Assembly: GCA_964519365.1 (NCBI GenBank)
Contig: CAZFHP010000004.1
Coordinates: 1-49,756 of the forward strand
Direction: 5' to 3'
DNA: 49,756 bases
From: CAZFHP01 sp964519365
GTDB taxonomy: Bacteria > Babelota > Babeliae > Babelales > RVW-14
Position 1 is the first letter of the stretch. Each line of letters opens with the position of its first letter. Both the position numbers and the translations under genes were made by a program. Positions 6,660-15,240 of the stretch are shown here, one piece after another. The notes beneath the pieces were generated by a model. It worked only from the letters and a program-made list of their open reading frames with translations. It had not been told where the DNA came from and searched no databases.

Positions 6660-7757
6660 ATGCGAAAAATAAACGTGATTTTTTGGGTATTATTTGGGGG
6701 ATTAATTTTTATACAGGGTTCTTTAAGAGCGTTGCGCAAGATGATCGTGACGGTTCCTGTTGCTGATTTAAGACGAGATTACAATGTGCTTGCTGAGCCG
6801 GGGTTGCATGCGCCGGCTCTATCAAAGAACGTTCGGGGCCTTGATACGCAGCTTTTATATAACGAGCGAGTTCTTGCTCTTGACGAGCAACCAGATGCCC
6901 CTAATATGGGTTGGCTTAAAGTTATTGCAGTAGAGCAAGAGACTTGCGATCGTAGTAGTAATCATTGGCATGGGTACCCTGGGTATGTTCGAAAAGAACA
7001 TGTGCGATTAGAAAAATCTTCAGATAGTACTTCTGAGAATAGACTTATGCATGATCTTTTTGCATGCAAACCATGGGTTCCTGTTTATAGAGCGCCAAGC
7101 GTAAACTCTCGCGTTGTAAAAGAATTTTCGATTGGAACAAGATTGATGGGCCATAGAATAAAATCGAAATGGTACAAAATAGTATTACCTGGTAATCGTA
7201 AGGGATATGTTCGTGAGCAGGATACCAGAAGGTTTGAGCAAAATAGACTAGAAACAAAGCGTACGTTACGGCATAAACTTGTCAAGACAGTATTGTCGCT
7301 TGTTGGAACACCGTATGTTTTTGGGGGGCGATCTGCGTACAACAGGCATATGACGCAGCTTACGGGTCTTGATTGTTCGAGCTTAGTTGATTTAGTGCAC
7401 CGTGTGTATGGGATAAAAACCCCTCGGGATGCACATGATCAATTTTTAAAAGCGAGAGAAATTCGTGATGGGAAGAACCTTAAAGCAGGAGATCTTTTGT
7501 TTTTCTCTCGCAAGCCTGAACAAGAAAATGGCCGCATGAATCACGTTGTTATCTATCTGGGAAATGGAGACGTGTGTGAGGCGACTGGGTTAGATTTTAC
7601 GAGCAAATATGAGACAGATCGTCCCGAGACTTTGACAACGCGTGTTATTTCTGTAAAAGAGTTTATTGGGAGCTCTATTAACGATATTACGTCTGGTGAT
7701 CAGTGCTCGGGCGTCAAGCCTGGATACTTTGTGTACTTGCGAACGTTTTTGAAATAA
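6660..7757 (+). CDS. Exported SH3-NlpC/P60 cell-wall peptidase, copy 1
   Basis: This 365-residue protein starts with a signal peptide or anchor (about residues 1-24). Two SH3-like segments follow (VTVPVADLR... and PWVPVYRAPSVNSRVV...GYV), then a C-terminal NlpC/P60 (C40) domain. The catalytic Cys239 lies in TGLDCSSLV and His295 in NHVVIYLG; the substrate-site GGRSAYN precedes them. This architecture matches gamma-D-glutamyl-diamino-acid endopeptidases of the YkfC type that cut peptidoglycan stem peptides. ATG 6660 follows GAGGGAG. A close paralogue follows at 7995. A tetranucleotide repeat lies in its leader. Confidence 0.87.
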   Translation: MRKINVIFWVLFGGLIFIQGSLRALRKMIVTVPVADLRRDYNVLAEPGLHAPALSKNVRGLDTQLLYNERVLALDEQPDAPNMGWLKVIAVEQETCDRSSNHWHGYPGYVRKEHVRLEKSSDSTSENRLMHDLFACKPWVPVYRAPSVNSRVVKEFSIGTRLMGHRIKSKWYKIVLPGNRKGYVREQDTRRFEQNRLETKRTLRHKLVKTVLSLVGTPYVFGGRSAYNRHMTQLTGLDCSSLVDLVHRVYGIKTPRDAHDQFLKAREIRDGKNLKAGDLLFFSRKPEQENGRMNHVVIYLGNGDVCEATGLDFTSKYETDRPETLTTRVISVKEFIGSSINDITSGDQCSGVKPGYFVYLRTFLK

Positions 7758-7819
7758 AAATTTACGTTTGATTTTTTGTTGTTCTGACGGTACGTTATTT
7801 TAACGTGAATTCGATAATT

Positions 7820-7875
7820 AAGTTTTTTTGAAAAACTTGATTGCCTTGATTACAAGGATAATTTAAAAATCCTTG
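7820..7875 (+). other. Leader region with overlapping alternative hairpins
   Basis: The 237-bp gap before the second NlpC/P60 gene holds a hairpin AAGTTTTT-TTG-AAAAACTT (7820-7838). Two mutually exclusive stems follow: CCTTG-ATTA-CAAGG (7844-7857), and CAAGGAT (7853-7859) with ATCCTTG (7869-7875). The shared middle arm means only one can form. Whether this is transcribed and regulatory is unknown; no riboswitch class is recognised. Confidence 0.35.
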
Positions 7876-7994
7876 TTCGCTCAGAATATCATGATTATTT
7901 TGAGACCTCGTTACAGGCGAATGACCAAGGGGTATACTAAAAATAGTGTAAAAGTAGATTTTGCCAGATTTTTTTAAGTTTAATAAGAATTTTA

Positions 7995-9077
7995 ATGCAT
8001 AAAATAGTTAAAGTTTTATTTTTTCTTTTGGTAACAATTGATTGCATAATTGGTGCGATGTGTAAGATGTGTAAAATGATTGTTACTGTTCCGGTTGCTG
8101 ATTTAAGAAAAAAACCAGATGCAAAGAGTTTATCATCACAGGTATTATTTAATGAGGGTCTGGTTGTTGAAAAAGGTGATCAAGAAAAATCAGGTTGGTT
8201 GAAAGCTTTTGCGCAGGAACAGCGAGGTTTCTTTAATGGTAGATGGGAGGGATGGCTTGGTTATGTTCATGAAGATTGTGTTCGTCTTGTTTCTAATTTT
8301 CCTAAGTATAATCTTGTTGTGTGTACTTCATGGGCCCATGTTTATAGAGAACTAGCTATTGGTTTCGAGGTTGTGCAAGATTTTGCTTTAGGAACAAGAT
8401 TCAAGGGAAAAAAAATAGATAGTGAATGGTGGCTAGTTGATTTACCCGAAAAAGATAATAAAAAAGGATATAAAGTAGGGTATATTCATATAAAAAATGT
8501 GCGAGAGATAGCAAAAGAAAGGATGAAACCTATCGATGAGTTGAGGGAAAATATTGTTAAAACGGCTAAATTGGTAGTTGGAATGCCATATGTTTTGGGT
8601 GGGAGATCTGCTTATAACAAACGCATGAAGCAACAGATTACTGGTATTGATTGTTCAGGTTTAGTTAATTTGGTTTATCGAGTTCATGGTATACAAGTTC
8701 CTCGCAATGCTCATAATCAGTTTTTGTTTTGTCAGACGTTTGGAATGTGTTTACAAGAGGGAAGTGAGCTTAAACCAGGAGATGTGTTATTTTTTTCGCC
8801 ACGCCTCTTTGTAGATGAAAATAAGGGACGATGTATAACTCATGTTGCTTTATATTTAGGGAATGGTCAGGTATGTGAGGCAAGAGGGTTAATGTTAAGA
8901 GGTAAAAATAAGGGAGATGCCGTGGTAGAACGAAAGACACGGATTGTTTCTGTTGAAAAACTTATTGGAACTTCTATTGATACAATTACCTCAGTACAGA
9001 AGTGTAAGGGGGGAGATCGATCGGGACGGTATGTGTATTTGGCGTCTTTTTTGAGGAGGTCTTGTGTAAATTCTTAG
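7995..9077 (+). CDS. Exported SH3-NlpC/P60 cell-wall peptidase, copy 2
   Basis: This 360-residue paralogue of the preceding gene has the same order: signal peptide (MHKIVKVLFFLLVTIDCIIGA), SH3-like region (MIVTVPVADLRKKPDAK), second SH3-like region, then NlpC/P60 with Cys220 (TGIDCSGLV) and His283 (THVALYLG). The block MIVTVPVADLR and the GGRSAYN segment are identical or nearly so in both copies. It keeps all visible catalytic residues, so both copies are probably active peptidoglycan endopeptidases. No strong ribosome site is visible upstream of ATG 7995. A terminator-like hairpin follows at 9177. Confidence 0.86.
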   Translation: MHKIVKVLFFLLVTIDCIIGAMCKMCKMIVTVPVADLRKKPDAKSLSSQVLFNEGLVVEKGDQEKSGWLKAFAQEQRGFFNGRWEGWLGYVHEDCVRLVSNFPKYNLVVCTSWAHVYRELAIGFEVVQDFALGTRFKGKKIDSEWWLVDLPEKDNKKGYKVGYIHIKNVREIAKERMKPIDELRENIVKTAKLVVGMPYVLGGRSAYNKRMKQQITGIDCSGLVNLVYRVHGIQVPRNAHNQFLFCQTFGMCLQEGSELKPGDVLFFSPRLFVDENKGRCITHVALYLGNGQVCEARGLMLRGKNKGDAVVERKTRIVSVEKLIGTSIDTITSVQKCKGGDRSGRYVYLASFLRRSCVNS

Positions 9078-9176
9078 GACGCAGAGACTTGGAGTAGGGA
9101 TGGGGCTGCCAGGACGTCTTTGGGGGAAATTCCATAAAAAGTAAATTTTTTCAGACAAAATTGTGATTTTTTTTAG

Positions 9177-9217
9177 TTGGAATAGAATCTATATTCCAAT
9201 TAAGTTTTGTTTTTTGA
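9177..9217 (+). terminator. Rho-independent terminator after the NlpC/P60 pair
   Basis: Stem TTGGAATA (9177-9184) pairs with TATTCCAA (9192-9199) across a 7-base loop and is followed by a T-rich tail (TTAAGTTTTGTTTTTT). It sits about 100 bp after the second NlpC/P60 stop. Confidence 0.6.
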
Positions 9218-9249
9218 GTTTTTACGGTTACCTTGATTAAGATTGTGCC

Positions 9250-10581
9250 ATGCATTTGACCAGAGCATTTATTCCAAAGATATCGTTATCATTCGTAGTA
9301 TTTCAGATTATATTTATTTGTTATGGTTTTGCGGATTTTTATTTTCCCAAGCCAACGGGAAAATATTCTGTTGGTACTGTATCATATGTGTGGGAAGACA
9401 AAACCCGGCTAGAAGAATTTGCTTTGACAGAAGAGTCGGAAACCAAGTATAGTCAAGAAAACTGGCGTAAATTAATCGTTCAAATCTGGTATCCTGCTGA
9501 GAATAGTTCTTTTGATAAAAGAAAACAGCTGCACATAAATGGGCATCCAAAGAAGCTTGATCATGAGTGTCACATGTATCTTGAAAAAGAGATGCCGTAT
9601 CTTAAAAAAATGGTCAAACAAAAATACTATTTTCCATCGTTTGTTTTGAATTATCTTTTTACTAAGATTTATACGCATGCTTTACCAGATAAGCTTGTGG
9701 CGTTAGAGAAATCACAGTATCCTGTTGTTCTTTTTTCTCATGGCTTTTGTGCGATGTGTGGCCTGTATACGGGGTATCTAGAAGAACTTGCGAGCCATGG
9801 TTATATTGTTGTGGGTATTAATCATACCTATGATTCGAGTATTTCTGTTTTTTCAGATAGTGACGTTATTTTGTATAACAAAGAATACGGGGGAAGCCAA
9901 TATAATTATATACAGCGGCGTATCAATACATGGATAGAAGATGTTCGTTTTGTTTTGGATAAGCTCGAAGATTTACAAAAAAGTGATCCGTATGATATTT
10001 TAACTGATCGCTTAGATTTAGACCGTATTGGGATGTTTGGGCATTCTATGGGGGGAGCGACGACGACGCAAATCTGTCGGTTAGATGATCGAGTTAAGGC
10101 GGGGATTAATATAGATGGTCCGTTATTGGGGGAACACCCAACAAAGCGTTTTGAAAAGCCGTACATGGTTATTTTGGGAGAAGAATCTTTAAACCGTCTT
10201 TCAATGCCAATTCCAGATTATGAGTTGCAAAATAGACAACTCTCAGAAGATGACGCACGAAGTTTGAAGATTACTCATCGTTTGTATAATCCCTTATTGT
10301 GTGCAAGCCTTGGCAAAGATGCGTATTATCTTGAGCTTAAAGGGGCTGATCATAGAACGTTTTGTGACCTTGCTCTTATTCAAAATGTTTCGTATTTATC
10401 GTCAATGCTTTTTTGCTCGTTTAATACAGAAATAGGTTCGATTGATCCGCGAAGAGCTTTAAATATCGTTAACGATTATGTTGTTAACTTTTTTAAGAAG
10501 TATCTAAAAGGTGAATGCTCGCGATTGCTTGATGATAAACAATCGCAAGTGTATCCAGAAATTTTACTCAAAGCTTGGTAG
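9250..10581 (+). CDS. Exported PAF-acetylhydrolase-like alpha/beta hydrolase
   Basis: This 443-residue protein has an N-terminal signal or anchor (about residues 8-30) and an alpha/beta hydrolase domain. The nucleophile elbow GHSMGG holds Ser266; Asp289 lies in NIDGPL and His368 in GADHRTF. The Ser-Asp spacing of 23 residues equals that of human plasma PAF acetylhydrolase (Ser273-Asp296). The segments VVLFSHGFCAMCGLYTGYLE and LASHGYIVVGINHTYDSSIS also match that lipase family. It likely hydrolyses short or oxidised acyl chains of phospholipids outside the cytosol. No strong ribosome site is seen before ATG 9250. Its end overlaps the next, convergent gene by 14 bp. Confidence 0.86.
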   Translation: MHLTRAFIPKISLSFVVFQIIFICYGFADFYFPKPTGKYSVGTVSYVWEDKTRLEEFALTEESETKYSQENWRKLIVQIWYPAENSSFDKRKQLHINGHPKKLDHECHMYLEKEMPYLKKMVKQKYYFPSFVLNYLFTKIYTHALPDKLVALEKSQYPVVLFSHGFCAMCGLYTGYLEELASHGYIVVGINHTYDSSISVFSDSDVILYNKEYGGSQYNYIQRRINTWIEDVRFVLDKLEDLQKSDPYDILTDRLDLDRIGMFGHSMGGATTTQICRLDDRVKAGINIDGPLLGEHPTKRFEKPYMVILGEESLNRLSMPIPDYELQNRQLSEDDARSLKITHRLYNPLLCASLGKDAYYLELKGADHRTFCDLALIQNVSYLSSMLFCSFNTEIGSIDPRRALNIVNDYVVNFFKKYLKGECSRLLDDKQSQVYPEILLKAW

Positions 10582-11185
10582 CGTTTTGTAATTTTAATTT
10601 CGCGATTTCTATTTGTTGCTTAATAAATCTTGCTTTTGCTTCTTTTATTTGTGTTCTGATAAGAGAGTCAGATTTTCTAATTGAAGTAAGATATTCAAGT
10701 AATCTTCTGTCTAGATACAAAAGAAGTTTCTGAAAGAAATTTGTGCTGAAGATGTACATAGAGTGTTCATATAAATGTTTTTGTAGCAAAGAACGATAAA
10801 ATAATGTGTTTTGGCAAGCCAGGGGCTTCCAGGAAATCTTTGATAATACAGTTATAATAAACCTGCTGGCGAAGGTTTCAAGATTTAGTAGTTCTGGCGT
10901 TTTAATTATTGGTTCACTATATGCTGTGGGGATTTGTTTAAAGTAATCACCCAAAAAACCTGTTATAGATTTAAATAGGGCAATAGCATCTTCAGGTTTT
11001 ATTTGATTGTCGTATTGGATTTGATTGGTGTAAAAATTTATTTTTTGGCAAGCGTCTACAGGATGAACTGTTTGTGCACGACAAGAGTTAAAGAAAGATA
11101 CTATGTCTGCGGAATTGGCAGCATGTATCTGTGTGCTAAAAAATAAGCAAAATAAGCTTAAAAGTTTAATTGTTTTTTTATTCAC
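10568..11185 (-). CDS. Exported protein of unknown function, four-paralogue cluster member 1
   Basis: This 205-residue protein starts with GTG 11185 after an AAAGGA site and has a clear signal peptide (MNKKTIKLLSLFCLFFSTQIHA, cleavage likely after HA). The rest is predicted helical. The segment FASRFIITVLSKISW matches the conserved ETxLSKxxW element of the other three members. It is the last gene of a co-directional run from 13866, 12 bp after its neighbour. I recognise no known domain. The C terminus is rich in Lys/Ala helix. Confidence 0.75.
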   Translation of the reverse strand: MNKKTIKLLSLFCLFFSTQIHAANSADIVSFFNSCRAQTVHPVDACQKINFYTNQIQYDNQIKPEDAIALFKSITGFLGDYFKQIPTAYSEPIIKTPELLNLETFASRFIITVLSKISWKPLACQNTLFYRSLLQKHLYEHSMYIFSTNFFQKLLLYLDRRLLEYLTSIRKSDSLIRTQIKEAKARFIKQQIEIAKLKLQNATKL

Positions 11186-11197
11186 GACTTTTCCTTT

Positions 11198-11944
11198 TTA
11201 GTCTTCTAAAACATATCCCATGCTTAATGCGAGAGCTTTGTTTTGTGCGCTACTTACATGTAGTTTTAGGATCGTTTGTTTTGTTTGCGCCATATTTATT
11301 GCTCGATCATAGCTATAAAACAAGTCTACAACCCCATCGTTAAAGTCGGCGATAATATCGTTGTAAAGTTTGAGAGGTAGTCTATGCCATGCGGTATCAA
11401 GAAAGAGGCAAAAATTACACAAGAGGGACATGTACAGATTGTTTAATTGACTATCGTTTTGCATGAGATTGGGTGATAAAAATTTCAACAAGTAATGTTC
11501 GATCATGAGAAAAGACTCCCAAATATGGTGAGGATTGCTATCAAGATCCCAATATATTTTGTCGAGTATTGTCTCTAGACATCTAATAACAGCATTAGTA
11601 AGACGACCTTGCGCTCTTTGGATAAGTTGATGCGTGGGGCAAGGATTTTCTGGATTAGAACATTGTTGTGGTAGCAAAAATTTTTTAAGTGCATTTGGAA
11701 GTTTTCTGAGTGTTCTAGATACGGTATGATTGTCAATAACGTTATAATATTTAATTGTGGTTGTTAGGTTATTAATTGTTTGGCGAGCAGTGTTTATTTC
11801 ATTTTGTGTGTAAAGGTGACCAATGGTTTGTAATGTTGCCCTATGAGTTTGTTCAATTCTTTCTGGGATACTAAGTGATGAGCATGTACTAAAAAACAGA
11901 CAGGTGCATGCTAAAAATTTTGTACATTTTGCAATGGTGTTCAT
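11198..11944 (-). CDS. Exported protein of unknown function, four-paralogue cluster member 2
   Basis: This 248-residue protein follows AGAGGA and ATG 11944. Signal peptide: MNTIAKCTKFLACTCLFFSTCSS. It shares the family pattern CLETILDKIYW, then IWESFLMIEHYLLKFL, LNNLYMSLLCNFCLFLD and LPLKLYNDIIADFND. These blocks align with members 3 and 4 in the same order. Largely helical, no catalytic motif visible. Cysteines early in the mature part could form a disulfide after export. Confidence 0.75.
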   Translation of the reverse strand: MNTIAKCTKFLACTCLFFSTCSSLSIPERIEQTHRATLQTIGHLYTQNEINTARQTINNLTTTIKYYNVIDNHTVSRTLRKLPNALKKFLLPQQCSNPENPCPTHQLIQRAQGRLTNAVIRCLETILDKIYWDLDSNPHHIWESFLMIEHYLLKFLSPNLMQNDSQLNNLYMSLLCNFCLFLDTAWHRLPLKLYNDIIADFNDGVVDLFYSYDRAINMAQTKQTILKLHVSSAQNKALALSMGYVLED

Positions 11945-12051
11945 ATGGTCCTCTTAATATGATTTTAGAAAAATATATTATACAGTAAGCAGGGGGCTTA
12001 TTGTACGAGAAAAAACAATAAAATACAAGAGTTATTTAGTTTGTTAGTTAT

Positions 12052-12690
12052 TTAGTTTGTTGAAATAATTTTTTGTGCATAAGCTTGAGATGTTGCATTT
12101 AAAAGTAGCTTTTGTTGTTCTTTTGTAAGGCAAAACAGTGCGTAGCCATCAAGCGTTTCGTGTATTGTTGTATGTATGTCCCAATAAAATTCTTGAGAAA
12201 ATTTTTGTAAATTTTTATTCAGAAAATCACGGAAACAATAAATAAGAGAGAAAAATAACCTGTTTAAATCTTCGACTGATTGGATACTAAAGTGTAGGTG
12301 ATTTATTTTACTTGTGATTGTTATAAAAGAATCACAGATTGCTTCTGGGTGTTGATTTGTCCATGTAAGTTTACTTAAAGCCGTTTCTAAAAGTTGTGTT
12401 GTTAGTGGGGTTGTCAATGGTGGGAGTGCGCGGCGAAAAAGTGTTTTGTCTTGAATCGTGCGAAGCTTTGTAAGCAGTGTAGAAACAACACATGCTGATA
12501 GAAATGGATATGAATTAAGTTTTGCGTTGAGAAATTGCAGTTCATATGACGCATAGTAAGAGTCATATGAACTGCGGAGTTTTTTTAGCGAACTGTTAAT
12601 ATCTTTAAAAACAGAACTCTTTGCCATGTATGCTTTATTATTACAAAGCAAACAGATGCCTATAACGAATGTTTTGATAAGATGTTTCAT
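12052..12690 (-). CDS. Exported protein of unknown function, four-paralogue cluster member 3
   Basis: This 212-residue protein has a signal peptide (MKHLIKTFVIGICLLCNNKAYMA). The family core is LLETALSKLTW, then ICDSFITITSKINHLHF, DLNRLFFSLIYCFRDFL and FSQEFYWDIHTTIHETLDGYA. A short middle region replaces the long insert of member 4. No clear ribosome site is seen upstream of ATG 12690. It lies 33 bp after member 4. Function unknown. Confidence 0.75.
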   Translation of the reverse strand: MKHLIKTFVIGICLLCNNKAYMAKSSVFKDINSSLKKLRSSYDSYYASYELQFLNAKLNSYPFLSACVVSTLLTKLRTIQDKTLFRRALPPLTTPLTTQLLETALSKLTWTNQHPEAICDSFITITSKINHLHFSIQSVEDLNRLFFSLIYCFRDFLNKNLQKFSQEFYWDIHTTIHETLDGYALFCLTKEQQKLLLNATSQAYAQKIISTN

Positions 12691-12723
12691 AAAATATCGT
12701 TAAGTTTCTTTGGCTTTATGTTG

Positions 12724-13866
12724 CTAAAAGCCTCGTGAAACGATTCCGCGTTTGAATGCAATAGCCTTTGTTTTTGCTTTAATCAAAGCTTCTGTTAGTA
12801 TTTCTTTTTTTGTTTTAATCGCATCGTCTTGTTCTTGTGCTTCTAAGAAGTAGACGACTTGATTGTGAAGGTCTATTTCTATTTCTTCATAAAATGTGAC
12901 AGGTAAGTATGCTCCTGTTAGCTCGAGGAAATAACAAAAACGATGAGTGAGAGACCAAAGTAAGTCGTCAAGGTCGTCCATATGGTCAATAATTAAGTGT
13001 GTTCCTAAGTGTTGCAATTGATTAGCGATGGTCAAAAACGAATTCCAGATGCCTTCATAACTTTTTGTATTCCAGATAGTTTTACTTAAAGCCGTTTCAA
13101 AGAATTTTATAATCGTTTGCCGTAACCGTTCCCGGGCTTCATATTTTTCGAGATTTTTTTTGTGTGCTTTTTCGAGTTTGGCAAACTCTTTTTTTACAGC
13201 GTTTGTTAGTTCGTCAGAGAGATTAGAGAGAAAGATGTCTGGTTCGTCTTGGAATTCAGGAAGATCTTCTGTAAATCGTGTAAGCATGACATCTTCTGTA
13301 TGTTTGCGCAAAAATTCTATACTTGCTTTACTTGTTGCTTCTTTGTTTTTTTCTTCATCAAAAAATCGTTCAAGAATATCAGGTAACGGTTTGAGTAATT
13401 GTAAAATTACGGTATCGTCTATAAGTTCGCATGACTTAATCTTATTGTTAAATAATCTCATGCCGACATATACTGTTGTTTGGTCCATCGAAAAATTATT
13501 GCACAGTTCAAGATAGTCGAGAATGGGTTGCCCGTCTTGAGAAAGAGATTGGGCGTATGAGCGTTTGTTGTAGACGTCTTTTATATATTTTGAAAACGAT
13601 TTGTTAAAGTGTGTGTTGCGCGATGCTGTGCGTTCTTGTTCCGTTCGTCCGCGCAGTGCAATTGTTGGAAGTGCGTGAGACTTGAAGAAATTTTTTATGC
13701 TATCAGTGCTAAACTGTAATGGTGTTTTGTCTTCAAATGCATCGCAAATATCATCGAAGTCAAGTTCTTTTTGGTCGATTGTTTTTTGCGTGCGCCCATA
13801 ACATATAGATGTCATAGATAGTATTAGAAAAGCACATAAAAGATTTTTTACTCTCATTACTTTCAT
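12724..13866 (-). CDS. Exported protein of unknown function, four-paralogue cluster member 4
   Basis: This is the longest member at 380 residues. I set the start at ATG 13866 (after an AAGGGTGG site) because the signal peptide MKVMRVKNLLCAFLILSMTSICYG begins there; a start 21 residues upstream would bury it. The C-terminal half carries the family core FFETALSKTIW, IWNSFLTIANQLQHLG, DLDDLLWSLTHRFCYFLE and LPVTFYEEIEIDLHNQVV. The N-terminal 170 residues are unique to this member and highly charged. It heads the four-gene run. Function unknown; export and expansion suggest a host-facing family. Confidence 0.76.
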   Translation of the reverse strand: MKVMRVKNLLCAFLILSMTSICYGRTQKTIDQKELDFDDICDAFEDKTPLQFSTDSIKNFFKSHALPTIALRGRTEQERTASRNTHFNKSFSKYIKDVYNKRSYAQSLSQDGQPILDYLELCNNFSMDQTTVYVGMRLFNNKIKSCELIDDTVILQLLKPLPDILERFFDEEKNKEATSKASIEFLRKHTEDVMLTRFTEDLPEFQDEPDIFLSNLSDELTNAVKKEFAKLEKAHKKNLEKYEARERLRQTIIKFFETALSKTIWNTKSYEGIWNSFLTIANQLQHLGTHLIIDHMDDLDDLLWSLTHRFCYFLELTGAYLPVTFYEEIEIDLHNQVVYFLEAQEQDDAIKTKKEILTEALIKAKTKAIAFKRGIVSRGF

Positions 13867-13949
13867 TACGCCACCCTTTCTGATAAAGTAATTTAAAGTA
13901 TTTACATATGACAATATACGAAACTGCATGAAAATATCAAAAAAAGCTT

Positions 13950-13977
13950 TTGATTGGCAAGTAATTTAAAATAAAAT
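13950..13977 (+). promoter_or_regulatory. Candidate sigma70 promoter of the pseudopilus operon
   Basis: TTGATT (13950-13955) and TAAAAT (13972-13977) are 16 bp apart. Transcription near 13984 would begin just before the AAGGAGC ribosome site at 13991 of the gspF gene, consistent with ATG 14006 as its start. Confidence 0.45.
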
Positions 13978-14005
13978 TTATTTGTTGCGCAAGGAGCAGG
14001 ATTTT

Positions 14006-15220
14006 ATGCCGCTTTATAAATACGATTCGTTTAGCCGTCGGGGAAATAAAGTTTCAGGAACGATTGATGCTGCATCTGAGCAAGCAGCAAAAGAGCTTTT
14101 GCGAGGGCAGGGGCTAATGCCAACAAAAATTGTTGAAGTGACAGCTGAGACGCAAGGGTTTTCTTTTGCCAGTTTATTTGAAAAAAAGATAGAGCCCAAG
14201 ACTGTTATTCTTTTTACAAAGCAATTAGCTGTTCTTTTACGTTCAGGCGTTCCATTATTACAGTCGTTTGAATTATTGACAGAACAGTTTGAAGGAAAGT
14301 TTAAGCGCTTAATAATTTCCATAAAAGATGGAATTAAATCTGGCCAACCGTTGGCAAAAGAGCTTGCTAAGTATCCAAAAGTATTTTCAAATGTCTATGT
14401 GCAGCTTGTTCGAGCAGGGGAAGCGAGTGGGAAGCTCGACAATATTCTTGTGCGTTTAACTGAATATCTTGAGCGTTCGGAAGAAACGAAAAAGCGCATA
14501 AAAAAAGCAATGTCGTATCCAATTATGATGATATCTTTTGCTTTGATTGTTGTTGTTGGGCTGCTTACTGTTCTTGTTCCAAGGCTGACAGACATGTTTT
14601 CTCAGATGGGTAAAGATTTACCTGGGCCGACGCAGTTTTTGAAAAATGTTTCGGATCTTATTTTGAATAATTATTTTATGTTGTTTGGGAGTATCTTTGG
14701 TGGTATTTTTTTGTTTACGTATTGGAAGAATACACCATCGGGCAAATATAAGTTTGATGAACTTTTATTGCGGTTTCCCCTGACAGCATATTTTTCGCGA
14801 ACTAAAGCTGTTGTGCAATTTTGTAAAACATTGGGCATGCTTATTGAAAGTGGTGTAAATTTAGCCGAAGCTCTTGATATCGTCTGTAATATTGTTGAAA
14901 ATAACGTGCTTGCAAAAAAATTACGCGATGCCCGAGATAAAATTATAAAAGAAGGTAAAATAGCAAAGTACTTAAAACAAACAGGAATTTTTCCCAATAT
15001 TGCAAGCTATATGATTAGTACAGGCGAGCAATCTGGAAAGTTAGGCGAGATGCTTCTAAGTGTAGGAAGTGATTATGATGTAGAGCTTATGGAGTTAACC
15101 GATGGGTTGACAGAAAAGATCGGCCCAATTATGACGATTGTTTTGGGGCTTGTTGTTGGTTTTATTATTATTTCAATTTTTTTGCCAATTATGGAGTTAG
15201 GTAATATTTCAGGCATGTAG
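14006..15220 (+). CDS. gspF: Type II secretion inner-membrane platform protein GspF/PilC
   Basis: This 404-residue protein has two tandem T2SSF domains. The first spans about residues 60-185 (ILFTKQLAVLLRSGVPLLQSFELLTEQ), the second about 265-390 (FCKTLGMLIESGVNLAEALDIV). Membrane segments end each domain (MMISFALIVVVGLLTVLVP and IMTIVLGLVVGFIIISIFLP), with another between them. It is the inner-membrane platform that couples the assembly ATPase to pilin polymerisation. ATG 14006 follows AAGGAGC by eight bases. It heads the F-G-H-I-J-K run. The ATPase (GspE) and secretin (GspD) are not in this window. Confidence 0.93.
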   Translation: MPLYKYDSFSRRGNKVSGTIDAASEQAAKELLRGQGLMPTKIVEVTAETQGFSFASLFEKKIEPKTVILFTKQLAVLLRSGVPLLQSFELLTEQFEGKFKRLIISIKDGIKSGQPLAKELAKYPKVFSNVYVQLVRAGEASGKLDNILVRLTEYLERSEETKKRIKKAMSYPIMMISFALIVVVGLLTVLVPRLTDMFSQMGKDLPGPTQFLKNVSDLILNNYFMLFGSIFGGIFLFTYWKNTPSGKYKFDELLLRFPLTAYFSRTKAVVQFCKTLGMLIESGVNLAEALDIVCNIVENNVLAKKLRDARDKIIKEGKIAKYLKQTGIFPNIASYMISTGEQSGKLGEMLLSVGSDYDVELMELTDGLTEKIGPIMTIVLGLVVGFIIISIFLPIMELGNISGM

Positions 15221-15240
15221 TTTTAATAGAGGAGTTTATC

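Noticed and set aside
7758..7994. Riboswitch in the leader of the second NlpC/P60 gene
   Set aside because: Hairpins are present but no known aptamer consensus is recognisable; kept only as a structured leader.
13160..13516. Ser-rich + strand frame within the four-paralogue cluster
   Set aside because: Antisense shadow of the longest exported paralogue, without a plausible start signal.
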